Source: Microtetraspora glauca | Lineage (GTDB): Bacteria > Actinomycetota > Actinomycetes > Streptomycetales > Streptomycetaceae | Length of the DNA: 31,325 nt | Assembly: GCA_000721275.1 (NCBI GenBank) | Contig: JOFO01000060.1 | Location: 1-31,325 of the forward strand | Direction: 5' to 3' | Part shown: positions 17,144 to 24,232 of the stretch, in pieces | How the letters are laid out: each line of letters starts with the position of its first letter | How positions within the stretch are numbered: position 1 is the stretch's first letter | The notes under the pieces: generated by a model | What the model was told of the DNA's origin: nothing | What the model saw: the letters and a program-made list of their open reading frames with translations, nothing else | The model's database searches: none | Position numbers and translations under genes: made by a program

Positions 17144-17335
17144 GTGAACGAAAGCCGCAGCAACGCCAAGATCATGCCGGTCTTGGCCGTCCTGGCCTTC
17201 GCGGCAGGTATCGCGTTCTGGGTCATGAGAGGAGCGCGGGAGAGCGCTGCGATGTTCGCCTGCTCGGCGGTCATCTTCGCAGCCTCATGGTTCTTCGCCG
17301 TGCGCGCCGCCCGCGGCGACGAAGAACAGAACTGA
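17144..17335 (+). CDS. Two-helix small membrane protein, candidate immunity protein
   Basis: This 63-residue protein starts with GTG at 17144, preceded by AAGGAG about seven bases upstream. It has two helices (about residues 10-27, IMPVLAVLAFAAGIAFWV, and 35-52, AAMFACSAVIFAASWFFAV) and an acidic tail, ARGDEEQN. It lies 117 nt downstream of the RHS gene on the same strand, the usual place for an immunity gene of a polymorphic toxin. No family is recognised. The immunity role is inferred only from position and from the membrane-seeking look of the RHS tip. Confidence 0.65.
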   Translation: MNESRSNAKIMPVLAVLAFAAGIAFWVMRGARESAAMFACSAVIFAASWFFAVRAARGDEEQN

Positions 17336-17895
17336 CCCTTGCAGGACGGGCGGGCCCGGTGCGCAGTCGACCGCCGTACGGCTACCGCGCATGCCGGGCC
17401 CGTCGGCAGCCAGACCGTGCAGGGCCAACGGCAGGATCTGGTCCCGGATGAGGTCCAGGCTGACATTGGTCAAGGTCGAAGCAGGCTTCGCGCATCAGCT
17501 ACGACCCACCGCTCTCTTCAGTGGCACGCATCCCACTGTGTCCGACTCGGGGCTTGACGTGGGGCGCTGCCATCGACATGGTTCCTCAGACCCGATCCGC
17601 AGCCTGTTGCCGTCCCAGTGGACGACCAGCGGGACTCAGAGCAACACGAATGGGCTGGCTGGTGACTTGAGTCAGAGACGCACCGGCAGTAGGCCGCGAA
17701 CCTCCGACTCGGTGACCGCAGGCCAGGTGGCGGCGCGGTCGGTGAGGTGACACCCGCAGCAGTTCGGGGGCTTCGTCCGTGACCTTTCCGGGTGGCGCGG
17801 AGGGACTGAGACCAGTCCTTGGGCCTCCTGGAGTTGTGGCCGGTAAGACCTGATAGTGCGTCATATCGCCCAAGAACCAAACGGACTATACGCCG
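17336..17895. other. Non-coding or decayed region
   Basis: This 560-nt stretch has weak third-position bias and no supported gene. A minus-strand piece ending near 17689 (reading LTDRAATWPAVTESEV then RGLLPVRL and stop) looks like the end of a former protein. Another minus-strand frame starting at 17473 (MTNVSLDLIRDQILPLALHG) overlaps the small membrane gene. Neither can be assigned. Confidence 0.35.
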
Positions 17896-18255
17896 ATGTC
17901 TGGGGCGTGGCCAGACATTCACATGACGCCTGCGCAGGGGGTCCAGGCCCATCTTGACCTGCAGGGAGGTGCTCCGTCCGGTGTGATGCTGCCAATCCAC
18001 TGGGCCACCTTCAACCTGGCTCCGCACCCGTGGGCGGAGCCGGGGGAGTGGACGAAGGACGCGGCGGAGGCGGCGGGGCAGGCGGTGGCGTTCCCCCGTC
18101 CCGGTGAGCCGTTCGAGCCGGCGGGCAAGCTGCCCGCGGATACCTGGTGGCGCGGGGTGTCTCAGCCGATCGCCCGTCCGTGGCGCCGGCCGAAGCCGGC
18201 GCAGATTCCTGCCGAGGCGTCCGAGCGGGATCTAGACCTGGCGGGTGACCGGTGA
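17896..18255 (+). pseudogene. C-terminal remnant of an MBL-fold metallo-hydrolase
   Basis: The 119-residue frame matches only the end of UlaG/NAPE-PLD-like metallo-beta-lactamase-fold hydrolases: AWPDIHMTPAQGVQAHLDLQGG, then MLPIHWATFNLAPHPWAEPGEW, then VAFPRPGEPFEP. The HW of PIHWATF is the last conserved metal-site region. The HxHxDH motif and the whole N-terminal two-thirds (about 250 residues) are missing, and nothing similar is readable upstream in any frame. Codon bias is strong from about 17900 onward and drops just before it, marking a break. The first ATG is probably fortuitous. Confidence 0.75.
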
Positions 18256-18452
18256 CGTCGGGCGAGGAGGAGCTGGGCAGGCTCGTGGCCCTGCTGACCC
18301 GTCTCTCGGCCGACGAGCGTGATCGTGCGCTGCGTGCTCTGGATGGTCCGTCCCGGAGAAAGCCTTCGGCGAGTATCCAGCAGTTCGTGCCCTTGCCCTC
18401 CCGGGCAGCCTCGTCCGCGGTTGTCGTCCGAACATGCATCGTAAGTTCGTGA
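18252..18452 (+). CDS. Short hypothetical protein coupled to the hydrolase remnant
   Basis: A 66-residue frame starts at GTG 18252, overlapping the hydrolase stop as GTGA. The first 32 residues are a charged amphipathic helix (GEEELGRLVALLTRLSADER, then DRALRALDGP). After that the composition becomes unlike protein (SSAVVVRTCIVSS), suggesting the real 3' end has been lost. The overlap shows the ancestral gene was translated with the hydrolase. No family is recognised. Confidence 0.35.
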   Translation: MTSGEEELGRLVALLTRLSADERDRALRALDGPSRRKPSASIQQFVPLPSRAASSAVVVRTCIVSS

Positions 18453-18461
18453 GCATGAACC

Positions 18462-18500
18462 CGGAGGGGCCTCGCCGGTTTGGCGGCGGGGCTCCCTTTT
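18462..18500 (+). terminator. Possible terminator (imperfect hairpin plus TTTT)
   Basis: An imperfect stem of GGAG and CGCC blocks, opposed by GGCG and CTCC blocks, surrounds a GGTTT loop and is followed by CCCTTTT at 18494-18500. This resembles a degenerate rho-independent terminator after the decayed genes. Confidence 0.35.
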
Positions 18501-18982
18501 CGTCCTGTATCGGGTTACTCGGGTGCAGCTGCAGCGTTGAGGCTCTTCGTTGCTGACGCTTCCGGTGAGGGTGACGGCAGTGATGGTGGTCATGTGGTTG
18601 GTCACTGCGGAGGACGCGAGTGCGGAGGCTGCTGGGTATACGGGACGGTCGCCCCGTGCTCAGAGAAGGGTCCGTGTCGCGCGGCTGGTCCGTGCGGAGT
18701 ACAACTACGACCTCGCAAGTTCACCGACGGAGTCCCCGCTGCCCCACGAGGTACGGCTTCCCCAGCAGCCCAAGAAGCGACGGCTGGTGTGCGGACGGTG
18801 CCGCAACGACGACGCGGACGAGAGGGAGCGTCCGGCCGCGCTCGCCACGCGTCCTCGTGACCGGTGCCGCCACGGGGCTGAGGGCGTGAGCCAAGTCACC
18901 GCTTCGGCTACGTATCCGGCGTGAAGGCTGTCCCGTCGTACCGGTGTGTACAGCCATTCACCCCGCAAGGAGCCGTGAAGCG
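18501..18982. other. Region before the ECF sigma gene, no confident gene
   Basis: A plus-strand frame from TTG 18550 to 18924 would encode 124 residues with a hydrophobic start (TAVMVVMWLVTA) and a polar middle (AEYNYDLASSPTESPLPHEV, then CGRC). There is no ribosome-binding site or recognisable family, and the end reads as noise. The promoter of the sigma-factor gene must lie near the end of this stretch. Confidence 0.3.
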
Positions 18983-19945
18983 ATGCCTCAACCCCCTCTG
19001 ACCCCAGCCACCGGCCGACTGCCGCAGCCCCTGCTGACGGCGGCGCAGGCCGCACGCCGCGAGTTCCTCGTGGCGCTGGAGCCACTGCGTGGCGAGTTGT
19101 TCCGCTACTGCCGGCGGCTGACCGGCAGCGTGTGGGACGCCGAGGACCTGGCCCAGGAGGCACTCGCCCGGGCATTCACACGGGCGGCACAGACCCACCA
19201 GCCGGTCGAGCGGCCGATGGCGTGGCTGGTGCGGATCGCGACCAACGCCTACCTCGACCAGGTGCGCCGCCCGGCCCCGCTCCCCGTGGAGCCGGCAGAG
19301 CGGGCTGCCCCTGCCGGCGCCGATCCCGCCGAGGTCCGCGACGCGCTCGCGGAGATGACCACCCTGCTGGCGCCGCAGGAGCGTGCCGCCGTCGTCCTCA
19401 AGGACGTGTTCGACCTGCCGCTGAAGGAGATCGCCGCCATGCTGAGCACCACCGAGGGGGCGATCAAGGCCGCACTGCACCGTGGCCGCGGGCGCCTGGC
19501 CGATCCGAAGCGGGCAGCTGCGCTCGCCCGCCGTACGGCTCCCGACCGCGAGACCCTCGACGCCCTCGCCGCGGCATTCACCGCGTACGACCTGGACGGA
19601 CTGACCGAGCTCTTCGTCCAGGACGCGGTCAGCGACGTCATCGGCGTCGCCCACGAAGTCGGACGGACCCAGATCGCCGCCGGATCGCTGCACCACACCC
19701 TGGTCCTGGAGTCCTTCGTCCGGTGGCGCGCCGAAGTCCGGGAGCTCGACGGCGAACCGCTGCTCCTGATGTGGGCCACCCCGGCCGACGGCAGCGACCC
19801 CGAGGCGGTAGAGGACGTCCTGCGCGCCGAGATCGTCGACGGCGGGATCACGCGCCTGCGCTGGTACTACTTCTGCCCCGACGTCCTCGCCGAGGTCGGC
19901 GACCGGCTGGACGTGCCCGTCCGAACCCACGGCCACCTCGTGTGA
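18983..19945 (+). CDS. ECF sigma factor with SnoaL-like C-terminal domain
   Basis: This 320-residue RNA polymerase sigma factor shows region 2 at about residues 29-92 (LFRYCRRLTGSVWDAEDLAQEALARAF, then MAWLVRIATNAYLDQVRR). Region 4 lies at about 112-172 (LLAPQERAAVVLKDVFDLPLKEIAAML, then TEGAIKAALHRGRGRL). An NTF2/SnoaL-like domain of about 130 residues follows (LDALAAAFTAYDLDGLTELF, ending ITRLRWYYFCPDVLAEVG). In such ECF groups the fused domain takes the place of a separate anti-sigma and controls activity; its ligand is unknown. ATG 18983 is chosen, with AAGGAG about 11 bases upstream. GTG 18944 is an alternative. No anti-sigma gene is adjacent, and flanking genes are remnants, so the regulon is not evident. 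Confidence 0.85.
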   Translation: MPQPPLTPATGRLPQPLLTAAQAARREFLVALEPLRGELFRYCRRLTGSVWDAEDLAQEALARAFTRAAQTHQPVERPMAWLVRIATNAYLDQVRRPAPLPVEPAERAAPAGADPAEVRDALAEMTTLLAPQERAAVVLKDVFDLPLKEIAAMLSTTEGAIKAALHRGRGRLADPKRAAALARRTAPDRETLDALAAAFTAYDLDGLTELFVQDAVSDVIGVAHEVGRTQIAAGSLHHTLVLESFVRWRAEVRELDGEPLLLMWATPADGSDPEAVEDVLRAEIVDGGITRLRWYYFCPDVLAEVGDRLDVPVRTHGHLV

Positions 19946-20002
19946 CGAGTGTGGGCACCGTTCTTGCCTTGTCGCAGATAACAGGGCCGACGCGTGGTTA
20001 CT

Positions 20003-20317
20003 GCCGTCCTGCGGTGGCACCTTTGGGCCCGTGCCGATCTGGAGCGCCGCACCGCAGGCACAGCGCCCGCCGGCGAGCTTCTGGATGCGGCGGTGAGCCG
20101 CTCGGGCCACCCGTTCCAGCTGGAAGTTCTCGGTGTCCATCGCGTAGTGCACATGAACGGCCTGCTCGCCGCAGTACACGACGTCGACCATCTCGGGCTC
20201 GTCGTAGGCCGCTTCGACCAGAGCCGTCTTGACCGGAAAGAAGGCGCCCTGGGCGACGGCGGCCGCGATCAGTCGGTCGCCCTCCTTCCCCGGCGGCACG
20301 GCGGCGGGGTCACCCAT
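20003..20317 (-). pseudogene. Minus-strand gene remnant of unknown function
   Basis: About 105 codons from 20317 leftward have strong third-position GC bias and read like real protein: AFFPVKTALVEAAYDEPEMV, VVYCGEQAVHVHYAMDTENF, QLERVARAAHRRIQKL. They end near GGRCACGAALQ, where the bias disappears and the frame runs antisense into the sigma gene. The right edge coincides exactly with the left edge of the TIGR02391 fragment, and there is no ribosome-binding site at that edge. It therefore looks like a piece broken at both ends. Function not recognised. Confidence 0.5.
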
Positions 20318-20627
20318 GAAGGCCGTCGAAGTCGCCGTCCGCGACGCCTCCGGGCTCGACAATTCCCTCGTCGGCGTCGCGCTGATGCGCAAGGCGTTCC
20401 AACCGCACCAAGACGGCAAGCCCGGCGGCCCGCTGGCCGACGCCGGCGCAGAGGGCGGCGAGCAGGAGGCCGAGTCCGCGCTGTTCGCCGGCGCCATGGG
20501 CCGCTACAAGAACCCCTCCAGCCACCGCACCGTCGACTTCGCCGACCCGATCGAGGCGGCCCAAATCATCCAGTTCGCCGACCTGCTGTTGCGCCAGGTC
20601 GACCGGGCCCGGGCCAGGAACAGCTAA
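20316..20627 (+). pseudogene. C-terminal fragment of a TIGR02391 (HEPN-like) family protein
   Basis: From 20316 the frame gives 103 residues matching the C-terminal part of TIGR02391 proteins: KAVEVAVRDASGLDNSLVGV, ALMRKAFQPH, SALFAGAMGRYKNPSSHRTV and ADLLLRQVDRARA. In the family this follows an N-terminal half of similar or greater length that is absent here. Upstream translation in the same frame (back to 20229) is unrelated and is antisense to the minus-strand remnant. TIGR02391 proteins are found in defence and plasmid contexts, and the RN-x-H-like KNPSSHR segment is their most conserved part. This copy is probably inactive. A start at ATG 20229 is possible but unlikely. Confidence 0.7.
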
Positions 20628-21277
20628 CGAGGAGCATTGGAGCCCGCATCGTCCAACCAGCCCGGAGACATGTGGTGACCTGGTGGCTTCCTGCAGTCGT
20701 GATTATGGGGTCGGCAGGCGGCGGGCGAGGTCGGGGGCGAGTTGCCCGGCTGCTTGGCCGAGTCCGAGGGCGAGGTCTCGCCGACGGGGGATGCGGCGAG
20801 ACCTCGCCCTCTCATGTTACGTCGTACATGCCCCGCAGACCCCTTGTCCTGACGGTTTGTTCGCTATGCACACAAACGGGAGATGACTGGTTTGACCTCA
20901 GGGTTCGTGGGGGCCGGGGGTGCCACCTGCTCTGATGGGAGCCGCGCGCATCACACAGCCGCGCTGCCGAGTAGCTGGCCGCCCTCTGCTCCGTCCGGGC
21001 CTCGAAGTGCTGACTGCCGTGCCCGTGGAAACGACAGTCGGCGCGTTCATCCCTGACCCCCGAGGCCAGCACTGATCGTCTGGACGTGTGCGGCTGTATC
21101 AGGCGAAGGCGAAGGGTGTGAGTTCAGCCTCTGCGATGCGCTCACGCGCGAAGAGTGGTGCGACCAGTACCCAATCCTCCTTCGGGGGCGCACCGAATGA
21201 TGGGTGAAAGGGACTGAACGTCCGGACGCGATCCGGCCTCGTGCCGGTGAAACCTCCCCGGAAGGGGATGCATCGCG
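20628..21277. other. Intergenic region with remnants of minus-strand gene ends
   Basis: The 650 nt hold no intact gene. On the minus strand, codons ending in TAA at 20705-20703 read LALGLGQAAGQLAPDLARRL and PTP, a natural-looking C-terminus with nothing upstream beyond the hairpin. Another minus-strand piece ending near 21099 reads FGAPPKEDWVLVAPLFARER and AELTPFAFA, also tail-like. The last 100 nt before 21278 should hold the promoter of the CHRD gene. Confidence 0.4.
20766..20811. repeat. Perfect 17-bp inverted repeat (long hairpin)
   Basis: GAGGGCGAGGTCTCGCC (20766-20782) and its exact reverse complement (20795-20811) flank a 12-nt loop. No other copy was noticed in the window. It lies next to gene remnants, with no T-run. 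It could be a terminator, a mobile-element end or the product of a local rearrangement. Confidence 0.6.
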
Positions 21278-21961
21278 ATGACAATCAAGCGCTCCACCCG
21301 TCTGACCGCCCTCATGGCCCTGCCCGCGGCCCTCACCCTCGCCGTGGCAGCCCCGGCACTGGCCCATGACACCAACCACGCAGGTCAGCAGACGCAGCAC
21401 GGCCGGAGCTACAAGGTCGAACTGCGGCAGCTGAACGACTCGGGCGCCCGCGGCACCGCCCAGCTCACCCTGCAGGGCCGCCAGCTCACGGTGAAGATCA
21501 ACGCCCAGGGTCTGGTCCCCGGCCAGCCCCACGCCCAGCACATCCACGGCTCCACCACCGGGCACAACTTCACCTGCCCCGACGCCAGCGCCGACAAGAA
21601 CGGCGACGGTATCGTCACCACCGCCGAGGGACTGCCCGCCTACGGCGACATCAACATCTCCCTGACCACCAAGGGCGACACCACGAAGGTCAGCGGTCTG
21701 GCTGTCGACCGGATGCCGGTCGCGGACAAGAACGGCAACCTGTCCTACTCGCGGACGATCGCCGTCTCCCAGGCCGTCGCCGACAACATCACCCGCCTGC
21801 ACGTCGTTCAGCACGGCATCGACCCCAATGGCAACGGGGTGTACGACTTCGGCAAGGGCAAGAGTGAGCTCGACCCCAAGCTGCCCCAGGAAGCCACCGC
21901 CCCCGCCAGCTGCGGCACCATCGAAGGCCACGCCGGCGCCTCCATGGGCAAGAACTACTAG
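21278..21961 (+). CDS. Secreted CHRD-domain protein
   Basis: This 227-residue protein has a clear signal peptide (ALMALPAALTLAVAAPALA, cleavage likely before HD at about residue 30) and one CHRD domain. The domain runs YKVELRQLNDSGARGTAQLT, VKINAQGLVPGQPHAQHIHG and ISLTTKGDTT. The QHIHG motif is the hallmark His pair of bacterial CHRD proteins. Two Asp-rich loops (DKNGDGIVTTAEG and DPNGNGVYDFG) look able to bind calcium. Two Cys (FTCPD and ASCGT) may form a disulfide. ATG 21278 follows GGAAGGGG. Next come a cupredoxin lipoprotein and a membrane protein on the same strand, suggesting an extracytoplasmic function set. The molecular role of bacterial CHRD proteins is not established. Confidence 0.85.
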   Translation: MTIKRSTRLTALMALPAALTLAVAAPALAHDTNHAGQQTQHGRSYKVELRQLNDSGARGTAQLTLQGRQLTVKINAQGLVPGQPHAQHIHGSTTGHNFTCPDASADKNGDGIVTTAEGLPAYGDINISLTTKGDTTKVSGLAVDRMPVADKNGNLSYSRTIAVSQAVADNITRLHVVQHGIDPNGNGVYDFGKGKSELDPKLPQEATAPASCGTIEGHAGASMGKNY

Positions 21962-21997
21962 CCCTCAGCGAAGGGGTTGACGCCCACAGCCACAGCT

Positions 21998-22060
21998 ATA
22001 CGGGCCGTAGCCGTTCCGCCCGTATGACGGCCTCGGTGACCACTCGCCGCCGGGGCCGTC
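21998..22060. terminator. Two adjacent hairpins after the CHRD gene
   Basis: ATACGGGC (21998-22005) pairs with GCCCGTAT (22018-22025). Directly after, GACGGCCTCGG (22026-22036) pairs with CCGGGGCCGTC (22050-22060) with one wobble. This tandem structure between the CHRD stop and the next gene is a probable terminator, making the cupredoxin gene a separate unit. Confidence 0.5.
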
Positions 22061-22187
22061 ACCGCCCCTTGCTGAAGACCTCGACCGCACCTGGTTCGCG
22101 CGCCGCCGCGGTTTCAGGGAGCCCCGCTCGCATCATCCAGCCTCTGTGGCCGTAGGGCCTCCCGCTCAGCGCACCCAGGAGGATCCC

Positions 22188-22589
22188 ATGCTTGTCCGTC
22201 CCCGCTCCCGCACACCGCACATGGTCGTGGCGATCGCGGTGCTGTGCCTGCTCATCGCCCTCGCCGGCTGTTCCTCCTCCGGCGGGCCCGCGCCCACCTC
22301 AACGTTGCCCTCGGCGCCGTCCTCCACGTCGGTCAGCGAAGAGCGCATCGTCATCAAGGACTTCCGCTTCGAGCCGGCCGACCTCACTGTCGCACCAGGA
22401 GCCAGGGTTTCCGTGGTGAACGAGGACTCCGCTCCCCACACCGTGACAGCCCAGGCCGCCGATGCCTTCGATACCGGCACCATCGAAGGCGGCGAGACAG
22501 CCACGTTCACCGCGCCGTCCGCTGCCGGCACGTATCGCTACCTCTGCGGCATCCATCCGTCCATGAGCGGCGCCCTCACCGTCCGCTGA
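22188..22589 (+). CDS. Cupredoxin-domain lipoprotein (type 1 copper)
   Basis: This 133-residue exported lipoprotein has a lipobox LALAGC-like site (IALAGC, Cys28) after a hydrophobic N-terminus, a Ser/Pro/Thr linker (29-50), then a plastocyanin-like domain (52-133). Copper ligands are visible: His84 in SAPHTVTA and the C-x2-H-x2-M set Cys120, His123 and Met126 in YLCGIHPSM. It should act in one-electron transfer or copper binding on the outer face of the membrane. The ATG at 22188 is preceded by a perfect AGGAGG seven bases upstream; the longer frame from 22146 lacks one. The next gene is 31 nt downstream on the same strand. Confidence 0.92.
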   Translation: MLVRPRSRTPHMVVAIAVLCLLIALAGCSSSGGPAPTSTLPSAPSSTSVSEERIVIKDFRFEPADLTVAPGARVSVVNEDSAPHTVTAQAADAFDTGTIEGGETATFTAPSAAGTYRYLCGIHPSMSGALTVR

Positions 22590-22620
22590 CCCGCGCGGCG
22601 TCTCACCATGGAGCGATCCC

Positions 22621-23058
22621 ATGCATCACGATCCGACGCGGCCGGACAGCGGCCACCGGAGGCTACACGCCGCCGCCCGTCTCCTGGCGGCGGCCGGTCT
22701 CGCAGCCGACGCCTACCTTCACGCGCGTCTCGCCGAACGCTACGACGCCGTCAGCGCCACCCTCAGCCAGGGCACCCTCTTCAGAATCGAGGCAGCCATC
22801 GCCGCACTCGCGGCGCTGCTGCTCCTCGTCCGGCGCCGCCCTCTGGCCGACGCCTTCGCCTGGACCGTCGCCGCCGGCGGACTCGCTGCTCTCCTGCTTT
22901 ACCGCTACGTCGACGTCGGCGAACTCGGCCCCCTGCCCAACATGTACGAGCCGGCCTGGTTCACCGAGAAGAATCTCGTCGTCATCGCCCAAGTGCTCGC
23001 ACTTCTCGCCACCTCATTGCTCCTTCTCACCCGTCGTCGCCGACGAGGCCACGCTTGA
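22621..23058 (+). CDS. Four-helix membrane protein of unknown function
   Basis: This 145-residue protein has four hydrophobic helices: about residues 18-32, 55-70 (AAIAALAALLLLV), 78-94 (FAWTVAAGGLAALLLY) and 118-137 (LVVIAQVLALLATSLLLL). The N-terminus is His/Arg-rich and the tail is RRRRRGHA. A conserved-looking loop, YVDVGELGPLPNMYEPAWFT, sits before the last helix. Proteins of this pattern are widespread in actinobacteria without assigned function. It follows the copper lipoprotein closely and is probably co-transcribed, so a membrane partner of the cupredoxin is possible. Its 3' end overlaps the convergent DoxX gene by 32 bases. Confidence 0.75.
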   Translation: MHHDPTRPDSGHRRLHAAARLLAAAGLAADAYLHARLAERYDAVSATLSQGTLFRIEAAIAALAALLLLVRRRPLADAFAWTVAAGGLAALLLYRYVDVGELGPLPNMYEPAWFTEKNLVVIAQVLALLATSLLLLTRRRRRGHA

Positions 23059-23422
23059 CGTCCTGCAGACCGGCGTGGCGGGCCCAGAGAATCAGCGGAA
23101 CCTGGAGGGGAAGCCGCGCGTAGGCGACGGCTCTTGCGGTCGTCGAGCGGTGGCGCCAGTCGTAGGCCATCTTGACGTTCGCCGGGAACACTCCGGCGAA
23201 GAAGAGGGCGGTCGCGTGGGCGCTCGCCCTTCGGGTCGCCGGCAGCGCGAGACCGGCTGCCAGAGCCAGCTCGACCACGCCGCTGGCCGTGGTCCAGGCC
23301 CGGGGGCCACCCGGCAGAGAGCCCGGCACGATGGCGTCGAACTGCCGGGGCGCGGCAAAGTGAGCGAGGCCCGCCGAGGCCATCAGACCGGCGAGCAGAA
23401 GCGCGGAACGAGCAGGGGACAT
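23027..23422 (-). CDS. DoxX-family membrane protein
   Basis: This 131-residue protein has four helices in the DoxX/MauE-like pattern. It begins SALLLAGLMASAGLAHFAAP, then FDAIVPGSLPG, then ASGVVELALAAGLALPATRR and FFAGVFPANVKMAYDWRH, ending in LPLQVPLILWARHAGL. The GxxEL-type helix and FPANxxMA segment are typical. DoxX-type proteins are linked with membrane redox and thiol stress systems in actinobacteria. ATG 23422 has GAAGGA upstream. It lies 48 nt after the hydrolase gene on the same strand and is probably the last gene of the minus-strand lipid operon. Confidence 0.85.
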   Translation of the reverse strand: MSPARSALLLAGLMASAGLAHFAAPRQFDAIVPGSLPGGPRAWTTASGVVELALAAGLALPATRRASAHATALFFAGVFPANVKMAYDWRHRSTTARAVAYARLPLQVPLILWARHAGLQDVKRGLVGDDG

Positions 23423-23470
23423 GGGGTTCCTTCGGGCAAAAGGGCGCCGGGGCAGGCGTCCGGGAAGCGT

Positions 23471-24232
23471 TCAGTGGCTGCGGCGCAGGCGGATCGGGTG
23501 ACATTCACCGGCGGACGGGATGAACATGGCGGCGTCCAGCGGTCCTTCCCCCCACATTGTCTCCGGGGTGGAGGTACAGGGCGGGGAATCCAGACCGAGG
23601 GTTTCGGCTGTGCTGCGGGCGGCAAGACTGTGCCAGAGACCCGAGCGGCTGATCATGGCGTGGCGGCCGGCGGGCATGCGGATGCCTCGGACGCGGGCCC
23701 CGGCCACTTCGGCGCGATGGAGGTAGGCCCACGTGTCGGTGGCCGAGGTGATCCGGTCGGCCGGATCATGGAGGGCGATCACGGTGCGGTGCGCCAGGTG
23801 GGTGGCCGGCTCACCGGGAGGGCACCAGGGAGCGAGTGCCACGACGCCACGGACGTGCGGATCGTCGGCGGCGCGCAGCGCGGCCCGGGCGCCCATGGAG
23901 TGCCCGAGCAGCACCACGGGCAGAGGGCCGACCAGGTCGGCGAGTTCGGCCAGGGCCCGGCGCGTGTCGTGGACGGGGTCGGCGCGCTCGCCGTTCCAGC
24001 CGCGCATCCGGTAGCGGACGTAACCGATGAGGACGTCGGCGTGGCGGGGGTCCTGGCCGAGTACCCGGGCGAAAGCCTTCATCCGCAGGTCGGGCAGGTT
24101 GAGGGCAGACGGGGGTGCGAGGGAGTCGGCACGTCCGCCGTGCAGCAGCAGTACCGCGCCGGCCGCAGGCAGAAACCTGGGCTCGGGCAGGTGGAGAGCC
24201 GGGAAGGCGCTGCTCCGATCGGATCCGCTCAT
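23471..24232 (-). CDS. Alpha/beta hydrolase
   Basis: This 253-residue cytoplasmic hydrolase shows the oxyanion segment LLLHGGRADS (residues 28-37), nucleophile elbow GHSMGA with Ser112, a likely acid at Asp157 or Asp160 (ALHDPADR), and catalytic His191 in AGRHAM. No signal peptide or membrane segment is present. The start ATG overlaps the stop of the DUF1295 gene (ATGA), so it belongs to the lipid-modification operon. Its substrate is unknown. An esterase or lipase-like role on modified acyl products is an inference from context. The C-terminus after the catalytic His (PETMWGEGPLDAAMF to RLRRSH) is an extra tail of about 60 residues. Confidence 0.85.
   Translation of the reverse strand: MSGSDRSSAFPALHLPEPRFLPAAGAVLLLHGGRADSLAPPSALNLPDLRMKAFARVLGQDPRHADVLIGYVRYRMRGWNGERADPVHDTRRALAELADLVGPLPVVLLGHSMGARAALRAADDPHVRGVVALAPWCPPGEPATHLAHRTVIALHDPADRITSATDTWAYLHRAEVAGARVRGIRMPAGRHAMISRSGLWHSLAARSTAETLGLDSPPCTSTPETMWGEGPLDAAMFIPSAGECHPIRLRRSH

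Noticed and set aside
18550..18924. Plus-strand 124-codon frame before the sigma gene
   Set aside because: TTG start without a ribosome-binding site, and the second half reads as noise. It may be a decayed gene but cannot be supported.
18908..20497. Minus-strand 529-codon open frame across the sigma gene
   Set aside because: Most of it is antisense of the sigma factor. Only about 105 codons near its start have coding character, and those are listed as a remnant.
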